Source: Myxococcales bacterium (GTDB lineage: Bacteria; Myxococcota; Polyangia; Nannocystales; Nannocystaceae). From it: a stretch of 64,000 nucleotides of DNA. A program made the translations under genes and the position numbers. The notes under the pieces were generated by a model. The model was not told where the DNA came from, made no database searches, and saw only the letters and a program-made list of their open reading frames with translations. Shown one piece after another: positions 9,208 to 17,122 of this stretch (the stretch's first letter is position 1; every line of letters starts with the position of its first letter). The stretch lies in NCBI GenBank assembly GCA_016793465.1, contig JAEUJW010000077.1, positions 119,881 through 183,880 of the forward strand, in the 5' to 3' direction.

Positions 9208-9394
9208 GTTCGCGGGCCCTGGAAAACCTTGCAGGTGCGCGTGGAATGCCGCAAAGAGGCTTCAGGTCGCGGAATTCGGGGGTTTCTTCGCGGGCGGTGC
9301 GGGCCCGCGGACGGAAACTCGAGGGGGCGTGGTTGCGAGGTCGGCCGACCTCGATAGTGTTGCCAGCGAGCGCCGACGACGAGTTCGCGGCGCC
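9208..9394 (+). repeat. Two-block intergenic element, copy A
   Basis: Block 1 begins GTTCGCG and contains AAACCTTGCA (9224-9233). Block 2 (9332-9394) begins GTTGCGA, then the perfect 12-bp palindrome GGTCGGCCGACC (9339-9350) followed by TCGATA, and ends TCGCGGCGCC. Copy B at 62998-63187 matches both blocks with a distance from AAACCTTGCA to the palindrome of 116 instead of 115 bp; the sequence between the blocks is not conserved. It lies about 140 bp before the start codon at 9532. Confidence 0.65.
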
Positions 9395-9519
9395 AGACGT
9401 CGGGCGGGCCGTCTGTCCGTCCGGCGGCGAAAGCGGCGCGGCCGGGCCTTCTCTCGGCCGCGTCCGGGACTGTCGAATCTGAGGAATTTTTCAGACGCGG
9501 TGATCTGCCGGCGCGGGTG

Positions 9520-9525
9520 TACGCT
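9520..9525 (+). promoter_or_regulatory. -10-like hexamer TACGCT, N6 to GTG
   Basis: Exactly six bases before the GTG at 9532, which is why that start is preferred over GTG 9517. Confidence 0.45.
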
Positions 9526-9531
9526 CCGCCG

Positions 9532-10380
9532 GTGACCGGGTCCGACGAGCTCGAGCGCCTCGGCGAGCTGTTCGCGCGCGAGGCGGCGCGTCGGGCCGAA
9601 CGCGGTCTGGGCGGGCTTTTGGCGCGTGACGCTCCGCCGCCCGACCGCGAGCTGGTCGAGCTGTGGGCGGCGCACGCGGAGGCGGCGCGCGGCTGGGCGG
9701 AGGCGCAAGCGGAGGGGTGGGCGCGGCGGGTGGTCGCGTGGTTGCACACGCGCAACCAGTTCCTGCAGGTGGCCATCGCGGAGGTCGCGGCGGCCATCCG
9801 CAGGGCGATCGACCGGGCCGCGCGCGAGGGTGATTTAATGATTGGGCTGCGCGGGCTGGAGGAGGAGCTCGGGGCGCAGCTCGGCGAGGCGCCGGTCGAG
9901 GTGGTGTGCAGCGAGTACTCGCCGGAGCTGCAGCTGCGGCTGCTCGGGCTGGCGGAGGTGCGCGGGCCGGCGCTCGACGTCGGGTGCGGGGCGGAGGCGC
10001 GGCTGGTCGCGCTGCTGCGGTCGCGCGGCGTGGCGGCGGAGGGGATCGACCGGGTCCGCGGGGACGACTGGCTCGACCCGCGCCACTACGCGGCGGGGCG
10101 CTGGGCGACGGTGCTGTCGCACCAGGCGTTCTCGCTGCACTTTCTACACCACCACTTCCGCAGCGGGCCCACGGCGCTGACGTACGCCGAGACGTACATG
10201 GCGGCCTTGCGGGGGCTGCAGGCCGGCGGGGTGTTCGCGTACGCGCCGGGGCTGCCGTTCATCGAGGCCATGCTGCCGCGGGGGAGCTACCGGGTGGTCC
10301 GCGTGCCGCTGGCGGACGGCCTGCGCGTCGCGGTCGGCGGGCTGAGCGTCGCCCACGCGACGCAGGTGTGGCCGGTCTGA
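9532..10380 (+). CDS. SAM-methyltransferase-like protein
   Basis: 282-residue cytoplasmic protein. The N-terminal half (about residues 1-120) is helical and rich in Ala/Arg/Glu; the C-terminal half has a class I methyltransferase-like core: ALDVGCGAEARLVALLRSRG is a motif I with DxGCG, followed by an acidic strand end GIDRV and FAYAPGLPFIEAMLP near the C-terminus. The usual GxGxG is reduced to GCGA, so binding of S-adenosylmethionine is likely but not certain. It stands alone; its stop is 25 bases from the convergent kinase-TPR gene, with a hairpin between. Confidence 0.6.
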   Translation: MTGSDELERLGELFAREAARRAERGLGGLLARDAPPPDRELVELWAAHAEAARGWAEAQAEGWARRVVAWLHTRNQFLQVAIAEVAAAIRRAIDRAAREGDLMIGLRGLEEELGAQLGEAPVEVVCSEYSPELQLRLLGLAEVRGPALDVGCGAEARLVALLRSRGVAAEGIDRVRGDDWLDPRHYAAGRWATVLSHQAFSLHFLHHHFRSGPTALTYAETYMAALRGLQAGGVFAYAPGLPFIEAMLPRGSYRVVRVPLADGLRVAVGGLSVAHATQVWPV

Positions 10381-10382
10381 GG

Positions 10383-10400
10383 GCTGTCCTTCGGGACAGG
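10383..10400. terminator. Bidirectional hairpin between convergent genes (palindrome family copy 4)
   Basis: GCTGTCC-TTCG-GGACAGG: a seven-base stem with one end mismatch and a TTCG tetraloop, followed by TTTAATTATTT. It sits in the 25-bp gap between two convergent stops, so it reads as an intrinsic terminator. It also matches the dispersed 18-bp palindrome family. Confidence 0.65.
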
Positions 10401-10405
10401 TTTAA

Positions 10406-13210
10406 TTATTTGCTTCGATCCTCGGGGAGGGTGCGGCGGAAGGCCTCGACCTGGGTGAGCTCGGGCTGGAAGCCGGGGCCGGCGCCGCGGAGGGTCTGCT
10501 CGGCGCTGGCGGCGAGGGTGGCCACGCGGGCGGGCTGCTGGCCGGCGGCGTGGAGGGCGCGGGCGAGGGCGAAGGCGGCGGCGGCCTGGTCCTCGGGGTT
10601 CTCGCCGCGGCGCAGCTCGAGGGCGCGGGTCGCCAGGGGGATCGCCGGGGCGGGGGCGCCGGCCGCGAGGTCGAGGTCGGCGAGGTCGAGCAGGGGGAAG
10701 GCGACGAGCGGGTGGTCGGGGCCGAGGGCGCGCTCGAGGATCTCGCGGGCGCGCAGGTGCAGCGGGCGGGCCTCGGCGAACCTGCCCTGGCGCACGAGGG
10801 CGCGGCCGAGGCCGCCGAGGGCGGAGGCGAGGTTGGGGTGGCCGGGGCCGAGGGCGGCCTCGAAGATCGCGGCGGCGCGGCGGAACTCGGGCTCGGCGCG
10901 GGCGGCGTCGTCGAGGCGCAGGTGCAGCTGGCCGAGGTTGGTCAGCGAGACGGCGACGCCGGGGTGACCCGCGCCCACGCTGGCCTCGCGGATCGCCAGG
11001 GCCCGCTCGATCGCCGCGATCGCGGCCGGGAAGCGGCCGAGCTTCTCGCGCACCGAGCCGAGGTTGTTGAGCGTGGGCGCGAGGTCGGGGTGGACCTCGC
11101 CGAGCGCGCCCTCGAGGATGGCGAGCGCGCGCAGGTACTGCTGCTCGGCGGCGAGGTAGTCGCCGCGGTCGAACAGGTTGACGCCGGCGTTGAGCACGAC
11201 GGCGGCGAGGCGGGGGTCGTCGGCGGCGAAGGTCTGCTCGGCGATCGTCAGGGCCTCGGCGATCTTGCCGGCGGCGGGCTCGCGCGCCTGCTCGACGCGC
11301 AGCACGCCGCTCTCGACGCTGAGCAGGCGCACGCGCAGCTCGCGGTCGATGCGGACGCGCTCGCCGACGGCCCAGGCGTGGCGCAGCCACTTGCGGGCTT
11401 CGGCGGGGCGCGACAGGCGGACGCCGACGACGCCGACCAGGGCCACCGCGATCTCGGCGCGCAGGTCGTCGCGCGCGGCCGACTCGGCCAGGAAGTAGGC
11501 GCCCTCGAGGGTGGCCTCGGCCGCGGGGAACTCGCCGCCGGCCTCCTGGAAGCTGCCGCGGCGCAGCAGCGCCTCGGCCTGCGCGCCCGCCTCGCCGAGG
11601 GCGGCGGCGGCCTCGGCGACGCCGGCGGCGTCGGCGGCGGCGGCGGCGAACTGACCGGCGGCGGCCCGGGCCCGCGCGCGGGCGAGGCGCAGGCCGAGGT
11701 CCTCGACGGCGGCGGCGCGCTGCGGGTCGGCGGCGGCGGCCCGGGGGTCGGCGGGGTCGTCGCAGCGGGTCGGCGGCGGCAGGGCGACGGCGGCCTGCAC
11801 GGCGCGCTCGACCGTGCGGGCGTCGGCGGCGGCGAGGGCGTCGGACAGGCCGCCGAGCTCGGCGGCGAGGCGGCGCAGGCAGGCCATGCGCTCGTCGTGG
11901 GCGGCGAGCGGCATGTCCTCGCGGACATGTGCGGAGGTGCATGTCTCGACGGACATGTCCGAGAGCGCCTGGGCGTAGGCGTCGAGGCGGGGGCGCACGC
12001 GGGCCCAGGTGTCGCCGGCGTAGGGCAGCCCGGTGGCGAGCAGGGCCCGCTCGGCGGCGGCGCGGCGGTCGGCGGACCAGGCGGCGGCGATCAGGGCGGG
12101 GCCCTGGGCGGCGCACTCGCGGCGGCGGGCGGCCAGCGACTCGGCGGCGAGCTCGTCCTGGCCGCGGCGGGCGGCGTAGCCGAGGGCGAGCGCGGCGACC
12201 ACGGCGAGGCCGACGACGAGGGCGAGCGCGACGCGGCGGCGGGTGAGGTCGGGGTCGCGGGCGAGGTCCGCGAGGAGGTCGGACATCGCCGGGTAGCGGC
12301 GGTCGGGGTCGAGGGACAGGCCGCGCAGCAGCACGCGGCGCAGCCACGGCGGCACCGGCGAGCCGGGCCCGGGGCTGTGGATCACCCCGGCGAGCAGGTT
12401 GTGGCGCAGCTCGCCGAGGGTCGTCCCGGGGACCGGGCGCTCGCCGTAGAGGCCCTCGTAGAGCGCGGCGCAGAAGCTGTACTGGTCGGCGCGGGCGTCG
12501 GGCGCGGCGCCGAGGTGCTGCTCGGGGGCCATGTACGCGGGCGTGCCGACCAGCGCGCCGCCGGTGGCCGCGAGCGTGCCGTGCGAGCCGGACGCGAGCT
12601 CCTGCAGGCCGGCGGCGAGGCGGGCGTTGATGCTGTTGCCGGCGAACCCGCGGGCCGAGGCGGTCAGCGGGGCGTCGTGGAGGTCGTGCAGGTCGGACGA
12701 GTCGGCGGTGGCGGCCAGGCCGAAGTCGACCACGCGCACGCGGCCCTCGCGGTCGATGAGCACGTTGTCGGGCTTGAAGTCGCGGTGGACCACGCCGGCG
12801 CGGTGGGCCGCGGCCAGGCCGGCGCCGGCCTGACGATAGGCGGCGAGCACGTCCCGCCACGCGCGCGGGGCCCTGGCGTGGGCGCGCAGGTCCTCGCCCT
12901 TGACGTACTCCATGGCGAGGAACACGCGGTCGTCGACGGCGCCGACCTCGTAGACGGCGACGACGTTGGGGTGCGAGAGGCGGGCGGTGGCCTGGGCCTC
13001 GTGGAGGAGGCGGGCGCGGGCGAGGTCGTGCGACTCGCGGCTGGCCCGGCCGGCGGGGAGCTCGACCAGCTTGACGGCGACCTTGCGGTCGAGCTCGGGG
13101 TCGTAGGCGGCGTAGACCACGCCCATGCCGCCGCGGCCGAGCGTGCCCAGGACGGTGAAGCGGCCGATCTGGGTGGGCGCATCGGCCTGCGCGTCGCTTC
13201 GCGCCGCCAC
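10406..13210 (-). CDS. Ser/Thr protein kinase with C-terminal TPR domain
   Basis: 934-residue membrane kinase. Kinase domain residues about 16-310: GRGGMGVVY, VAVKLV, HRDFKPDN, DFGLA, GTPAYMAPEQ, with an insertion of about 45 residues between DFG and APE. One transmembrane helix (VALALVVGLAVVAALALGY) precedes a long Ala-rich helical region and at least six tetratricopeptide repeats of the kinesin-light-chain type (LNNLGSVREKLGRFPAAIA, LTNLGQLHLRLDDAARAEP). A common myxobacterial design; the TPRs probably bind partners. GTG at 13210 was chosen because TATCAT lies exactly six bases upstream; a longer frame would overlap the divergent transporter gene. Confidence 0.88.
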   Translation of the reverse strand: MAARSDAQADAPTQIGRFTVLGTLGRGGMGVVYAAYDPELDRKVAVKLVELPAGRASRESHDLARARLLHEAQATARLSHPNVVAVYEVGAVDDRVFLAMEYVKGEDLRAHARAPRAWRDVLAAYRQAGAGLAAAHRAGVVHRDFKPDNVLIDREGRVRVVDFGLAATADSSDLHDLHDAPLTASARGFAGNSINARLAAGLQELASGSHGTLAATGGALVGTPAYMAPEQHLGAAPDARADQYSFCAALYEGLYGERPVPGTTLGELRHNLLAGVIHSPGPGSPVPPWLRRVLLRGLSLDPDRRYPAMSDLLADLARDPDLTRRRVALALVVGLAVVAALALGYAARRGQDELAAESLAARRRECAAQGPALIAAAWSADRRAAAERALLATGLPYAGDTWARVRPRLDAYAQALSDMSVETCTSAHVREDMPLAAHDERMACLRRLAAELGGLSDALAAADARTVERAVQAAVALPPPTRCDDPADPRAAAADPQRAAAVEDLGLRLARARARAAAGQFAAAAADAAGVAEAAAALGEAGAQAEALLRRGSFQEAGGEFPAAEATLEGAYFLAESAARDDLRAEIAVALVGVVGVRLSRPAEARKWLRHAWAVGERVRIDRELRVRLLSVESGVLRVEQAREPAAGKIAEALTIAEQTFAADDPRLAAVVLNAGVNLFDRGDYLAAEQQYLRALAILEGALGEVHPDLAPTLNNLGSVREKLGRFPAAIAAIERALAIREASVGAGHPGVAVSLTNLGQLHLRLDDAARAEPEFRRAAAIFEAALGPGHPNLASALGGLGRALVRQGRFAEARPLHLRAREILERALGPDHPLVAFPLLDLADLDLAAGAPAPAIPLATRALELRRGENPEDQAAAAFALARALHAAGQQPARVATLAASAEQTLRGAGPGFQPELTQVEAFRRTLPEDRSK
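11912..11929. repeat. 18-bp palindromic repeat family, copy 5
   Basis: CATGTCC-TCGC-GGACATG, a perfect seven-base stem, inside the kinase-TPR gene. Confidence 0.6.
11940..11957. repeat. 18-bp palindromic repeat family, copy 6
   Basis: CATGTC-TCGACG-GACATG, 10 bases after copy 5 and inside the same gene. Confidence 0.6.
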
Positions 13211-13216
13211 CCGGCG

Positions 13217-13222
13217 ATGATA
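13217..13222 (-). promoter_or_regulatory. -10-like hexamer TATCAT, N6 to GTG
   Basis: Exactly six bases before GTG 13210. It is one base from the opposing hexamer TAAAAC, so the two divergent promoters are packed into 25 bp. Confidence 0.5.
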
Positions 13223-13223
13223 A

Positions 13224-13229
13224 TAAAAC
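13224..13229 (+). promoter_or_regulatory. -10-like hexamer TAAAAC, N6 to ATG
   Basis: Exactly six bases before ATG 13236 of the transporter gene. Any -35 region would lie inside the divergent kinase gene. Confidence 0.5.
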
Positions 13230-13235
13230 CCGCGG

Positions 13236-14456
13236 ATGAACGGCACGGCGGCCAAGCTGTTGCTCCTCGGCTCGCTCTATCTCGCGCAGGGGCTGCCGCA
13301 CGGGTTCTTCAGCCAGGCGGTGCCGGCGTTGCTGCGCGCGCAGGGCCAGAGCCTGACGGAGATCGGGCTGGCGATGCTGCTCATGCTGCCGTGGGGGCTG
13401 AAGTTCCTGTGGGCGCCGCTGGTCGACCGGGTCGGCTCGGCGCGGTTCGGGCGCCGGCGCAGCTGGATCGTGCCGCTGCAGGCGGGGGCCACGCTCGGGC
13501 TGATCGCGCTGGCGCAGCTCGAGATGCCCGCAGGGATGACGTCGCTGATGGCGGGCATGGCGGTGGTGATCCTGTTCGCGGCGACGCAGGACATCGCGGC
13601 CGACGGCCTGGCGATCGCGCTGCTGCGCCCGGACGAGCGCGGGCTCGGCAACGGGGTCCAGGTCGCGGCCTACCGCCTGGGCATGATCGCCAGCGGCGGG
13701 GTGCTGATCGGGCTGTCGCAGCAGCTGGGCTGGGCGGGGGTGTTCTATGCGATGGCCGGGATGGTCGCGCTGACGACGCTGCCGGTGCTGCTCGTGCGCG
13801 AGCCGGCGCCGGCGGTCGAGGCCCGGCCGGGGCGCGCGGTGATCGCCGAGTTCCTGCGCCGGCCGGGGGTCGGCTCGTGGCTGGCGGTGCTGGCGATGTT
13901 TAAATTCGGCGAGTCGTTCGGGGTGACGATGCTGCGGCCCAACCTGATCGACCGCGGGGTGTCGCTGCCGGAGCTCGGGTGGATCCTCGGGACGGCCGGC
14001 GCGCTCGCGGGGCTGGCGGGGGCGATGCTCGGCGGCTGGCTGGTCGGACGCTGCGGGCGCTGGCGGTCGCTGGTGGCGTTCGCGGGGCTGCAGGCGCTGG
14101 CGGTCGCGGGCTACGCGGCGCTCGCGGGGCAGCCGGCGGGGCCGCTCGACCAGCGGCTGGTGCTCGGGTTCACGGTGTTCGAACACCTGGCCAGCGGCAT
14201 GGCGACGGTGGCCCTGTTCACGCTGATGATGGACGCCACCCGGCCGCACGCGGCGGGCACCGACTACACGATCCAGGCCAGCGTGGTGGTGCTGGCGACC
14301 GGGCTGGCGGCGGCGCTCAGCGGGGCGTCGGCCGACCGGCTGGGGTACGTGTGGCACTACCTGCTGGCGGCGGGGATCTGCCTGCTCGCGCTGCCGGCGA
14401 TCGCGCGGCACCGCGGGCGGCTGCGCCGCGGCGAGACCGAGATCGCGGGCGCGTGA
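13236..14456 (+). CDS. MFS transporter, AmpG/acetyl-CoA-transporter-like
   Basis: 406-residue inner-membrane protein with about 12 hydrophobic helices. It has the AmpG-like N-terminus (LYLAQGLPHGFFSQAVPALL), the loop motif DRVGSARFGRRRSWIVP between helices 2 and 3, and FAATQDIAADGLAIALL in helix 4, which is typical of the AmpG/SLC33-like branch. Members import muropeptides or siderophores; which substrate applies here is unknown. It begins 25 bp from a divergent kinase gene. A 29-bp hairpin at 14585 follows 128 bp after its stop. Confidence 0.8.
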   Translation: MNGTAAKLLLLGSLYLAQGLPHGFFSQAVPALLRAQGQSLTEIGLAMLLMLPWGLKFLWAPLVDRVGSARFGRRRSWIVPLQAGATLGLIALAQLEMPAGMTSLMAGMAVVILFAATQDIAADGLAIALLRPDERGLGNGVQVAAYRLGMIASGGVLIGLSQQLGWAGVFYAMAGMVALTTLPVLLVREPAPAVEARPGRAVIAEFLRRPGVGSWLAVLAMFKFGESFGVTMLRPNLIDRGVSLPELGWILGTAGALAGLAGAMLGGWLVGRCGRWRSLVAFAGLQALAVAGYAALAGQPAGPLDQRLVLGFTVFEHLASGMATVALFTLMMDATRPHAAGTDYTIQASVVVLATGLAAALSGASADRLGYVWHYLLAAGICLLALPAIARHRGRLRRGETEIAGA

Positions 14457-14869
14457 GGCGAGCTCCGCGGCGCCGTCGCCGTCGCGGGCCGAGACGCCGG
14501 CGCGGGAGATCGCGGCGGCCGGGGGACCGCACGCGGCGCGTGCGGGTGCGCGGGGGGGCCACGCACTGAACACTCGACGCCGGCGCCGACCATGTCCCTT
14601 CGGACACGTCGGCCCCGGCGCCGCGGGGCGGCCGCGGCGCGTGCGGCGTGGCGAGGGCGGTGTGGCGGATCCGGCTCGTCGCGCCGACGACCCGGCAAAA
14701 CCGGGGTGCAGCACCCCCGGCAGGTCGAAGCCGCGCGCGCGACGCAGAGGCCCGGAGGGGCCCGCGGGGCGCCGCGGAGGGCCGCGGAGGAAATCACCGG
14801 TCTTTTTTTGGTTTTTGCCGAAAGGCGCGAGGGATGGGGCCTCCGTGGTACCTTGGGCGAGCACCGGAC
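14457..14869. other. Intergenic region, hairpins and a T-rich patch
   Basis: About 410 bases with no supported gene. It holds the hairpin at 14585-14613, a GC hairpin CCGGGGTGC-AG-CACCCCCGG near 14701-14720, a T-rich run TCTTTTTTTGGTTTTTG around 14802-14819 that is unusual for this DNA, and a TACCTT hexamer at 14849-14854 that may be the -10 of the next gene, 15 bases before its ATG. Confidence 0.5.
14585..14613. terminator. Hairpin after MFS gene (contains palindrome copy 7)
   Basis: GCCGAC-C-ATGTCC-CTTC-GGACAC-GTCGGC: a roughly 12-bp stem with a small bulge. The inner 18 bases (14591-14608) match the dispersed palindrome family. No T-run follows, so rho-independent action is uncertain. Confidence 0.45.
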
Positions 14870-15790
14870 ATGGGCACCCAAGGACTGTTGCAGGAGGCCG
14901 AGGAGGAGACCCTCGAGACGGGGACCCTGCTTGCGGTGTACTACCGGGTGCTCGACTACGTGGGGCCGTGCAGCTTCGGGTCGCTGTACTCGGGCGAGCA
15001 CATCCAGATGGGCAGCCGGGTGGCGATCCGGGTGCTGGGCTCGCAGTGGCAGTTTGCCCGCTCGGATGAGGACGTCGAGCGGTTTCGCCGGGCGGTGCGC
15101 GACGCGAGCGTGACGTGTCACCCGAACATCGCCCAGGTGTTCGACGCCGGGCGGCTGGCGGACGGGCGGCTGTTCATGGTGACGGAGTTCCTGGTCGGGC
15201 AGAACCTGTACGAGGAGATCCAGCGCAACCAGTACCTGCCGGTCGCGCGGGCCTGCAGGGTCTTGCGGGACGTCGCGCGCGCGGTGCGGGCGGCCCACGA
15301 GGTCGGGGTGATCCACCGCGACCTGAAGGCCGACAACGTGATGCTCGTGCCGCTCCCGGGCGGCGACGGCGACGCGGTCCAGGTCCTCGACTTCGGCATC
15401 GCCGCGTGGGCCGAGGCCGAGACGCGCAAGCGCAAGCCGGGCACCTTCGTGGCCACGCCCGAGTACATGTGCCCGGAGCAGGTCCAGGGCCGCTCGGCGA
15501 CCCCGCTGTTCGATGTCTACGCGCTCGGGGTCATGCTGTTCGAGGCGCTGGTCGGCGAGTGCCCGTTCGCCGGCAGCGACGGGGCGTTCATCCTCAAGTC
15601 GAAGGTCGCCCGGGCGGCGCCGTCGCTGGGCCAGAAGCTGCCGGGGCTGCCGCGGCGGCTGGTCGAGCTGGTCGACGACTGCCTGCAGATGGACCCGGGG
15701 CTGCGCCCGCAGTCGGCGCGCGAGTTCCTGGTGCGCATCGACGAGGTGCTGCGCACGCTGTCGCGGCTGTCGGGGCCGACGCCGATCTGA
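14870..15790 (+). CDS. Ser/Thr kinase-like protein with substituted catalytic Lys
   Basis: 306-residue soluble kinase domain. HRDLKADN and DFGIA are intact and ATPEYMCPEQ gives the activation-segment end, but two ATP-binding features are altered: the glycine loop reads GPCSFGSLY (second Gly is Cys34) and the usual VAIK is VAIR (Arg54). It may be a weak kinase or pseudokinase, or may use another Lys as WNK kinases do. ATG 14870 is chosen because upstream frame has no kinase-like sequence. No transmembrane helix. The next gene starts 12 bases downstream with its own Shine-Dalgarno, so the two may be cotranscribed. Confidence 0.85.
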   Translation: MGTQGLLQEAEEETLETGTLLAVYYRVLDYVGPCSFGSLYSGEHIQMGSRVAIRVLGSQWQFARSDEDVERFRRAVRDASVTCHPNIAQVFDAGRLADGRLFMVTEFLVGQNLYEEIQRNQYLPVARACRVLRDVARAVRAAHEVGVIHRDLKADNVMLVPLPGGDGDAVQVLDFGIAAWAEAETRKRKPGTFVATPEYMCPEQVQGRSATPLFDVYALGVMLFEALVGECPFAGSDGAFILKSKVARAAPSLGQKLPGLPRRLVELVDDCLQMDPGLRPQSAREFLVRIDEVLRTLSRLSGPTPI

Positions 15791-15801
15791 GCGAGGGGAC
15801 G

Positions 15802-17067
15802 ATGAAGCTGCGGGCGTGGGTCGGGCTGGCGCTGATGGCCGGGTGCGGGGGCGGGCCCGCGGCGGGCGAGACGTCGGCGAGCGAGGCGGCGTCGGAGGCC
15901 GAGACGGTCGCCGCGGGCGGGTCGACGTCGTCGCCGCCGACGACGACGACGTCGCCGACGAGCGGTCCGACGAGCGGGCCGACCACGCCGGGCAACCAGG
16001 CGCCGGCGGCGGAGATCGCCGCGGAGCCGCTGTCGGGGCCGCCGCCGCTGGCGGTGCAGTTCTCGGGGGCCGGGTCGAGCGACGCCGACGGGGCGGTGGC
16101 CGCGTGGCAGTGGGACTTCGGCGACGGCGAGCTCGGCGAGGGCGTGACGGCGATGCACGTGTACGCCGCGCCGGGCAGCTACACCGCGCGCCTGACGGTG
16201 ACCGACGACGACGGGGCGAGCGGGCAGGCGGAGGCGGAGGTCAAGGTCAGCGGGTGCCCGGCGTACAAGGCGGGGGCGACGAGCTTCGAGCTCGCGGGGG
16301 CGGCGCTGACCGAGGCGTCGGGGCTGGCGCTGAGCCGCAAGTCGCCGGGGGTGCTGTGGACGCACAACGACTCCGACCCGGACGGCCCGCGGGTGTACGC
16401 CCACGCCAGCGCGTCGGGCGCGCTGCTCGGCACGTACACCCTGCAGGGGGCGGAGGTGAAGGACTGGGAGGACATGGCGCTCGGGCCAGGTCCGGTCGCG
16501 GGCCAGGACTACCTGTACGTCGCGGACATCGGCGACAACAACGTCGAGCGGGGCTCGGTGCGGGTGTACCGGGCGCTCGAGCCGCCGGTCGACGTGGATT
16601 CGCCGGGGGTGATGGCGGCGATCGGCGGGGTCGAGACCCTGGGATTCACCTATCCGGGCGGCGCGCACGACGCCGAGACCCTGATCGTCGACCCGCGGAC
16701 CGGCGACCTGTACATCGTCAGCAAGGTGGCGGCCGCGGTGGCGGAGGTGTTCCGCGCGGCCGCGCCGGTCGAGAGCGGGATGCTCGAGAAGGTGACGGAC
16801 GCGGACCTCGGCGCGCTCGGGCTGGCGACCGGCGGCGCCGTGTCGACGGGCGGGGACTGGGTGGTGGTGCGCTCCTACTTCAGCGCCCGCATGTGGCACC
16901 GCCCGGCGGGCGCCCCGCTGTGGCAGGCGTTCGCGCAGGCGCCCTGCACGGTGCCGCTGGCGATGGAGACCCAGGGGGAGGCGATCGCGTTCGCGGCCGA
17001 GGGGCTGGCGTACTTCACGGTGAGCGAGGGCGAGACGCCGCCGCTGTACCGCTACGACCCGATGTAG
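15802..17067 (+). CDS. PKD-domain surface lipoprotein
   Basis: 421-residue lipoprotein: lipobox LMAGC, Thr/Ser/Gly linker with TTTTSPTSGPTSGPT, then a PKD domain at about residues 70-150 (PLAVQFSGAGSSDADG, WQWDFGDGE, HVYAAPGSYTARLTVTDDDG). The C-terminal ~270 residues resemble a beta-propeller that begins EASGLALSRKSPGVLWTHND and contains DYLYVADIGDNNVER, as in SdiA-regulated/esterase-like propellers. Strong Shine-Dalgarno GAGGGG five bases before ATG. No catalytic residues recognised; an extracellular binding role is inference. Confidence 0.82.
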   Translation: MKLRAWVGLALMAGCGGGPAAGETSASEAASEAETVAAGGSTSSPPTTTTSPTSGPTSGPTTPGNQAPAAEIAAEPLSGPPPLAVQFSGAGSSDADGAVAAWQWDFGDGELGEGVTAMHVYAAPGSYTARLTVTDDDGASGQAEAEVKVSGCPAYKAGATSFELAGAALTEASGLALSRKSPGVLWTHNDSDPDGPRVYAHASASGALLGTYTLQGAEVKDWEDMALGPGPVAGQDYLYVADIGDNNVERGSVRVYRALEPPVDVDSPGVMAAIGGVETLGFTYPGGAHDAETLIVDPRTGDLYIVSKVAAAVAEVFRAAAPVESGMLEKVTDADLGALGLATGGAVSTGGDWVVVRSYFSARMWHRPAGAPLWQAFAQAPCTVPLAMETQGEAIAFAAEGLAYFTVSEGETPPLYRYDPM

Positions 17068-17122
17068 CCGGTTGCGGCGCGGGCGCGTCGCGGGTATCAC
17101 GGGGGAGCAGGGAGGTCGTCGC

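Larger units (their letters stand above)
8589..9531. other. Long intergenic region with a conserved element
   Basis: About 940 bases between a leftward kinase gene and a rightward gene without a believable reading frame. Apparent frames are Arg/Ala/Pro-rich antisense or random. It contains the leaderless -10 sites of both flanking genes and, at 9208-9394, an element that is found again at 62998-63187. A weak hairpin TCTGA/TCAGA around an AT run lies at 9478-9495. The rest shows nothing recognisable. Confidence 0.6.

Noticed and set aside
10287..14864. A 1525-codon minus-strand frame over the kinase-TPR and MFS genes
   Set aside because: Arg/Pro-rich shadow; real motifs are in the other frames.
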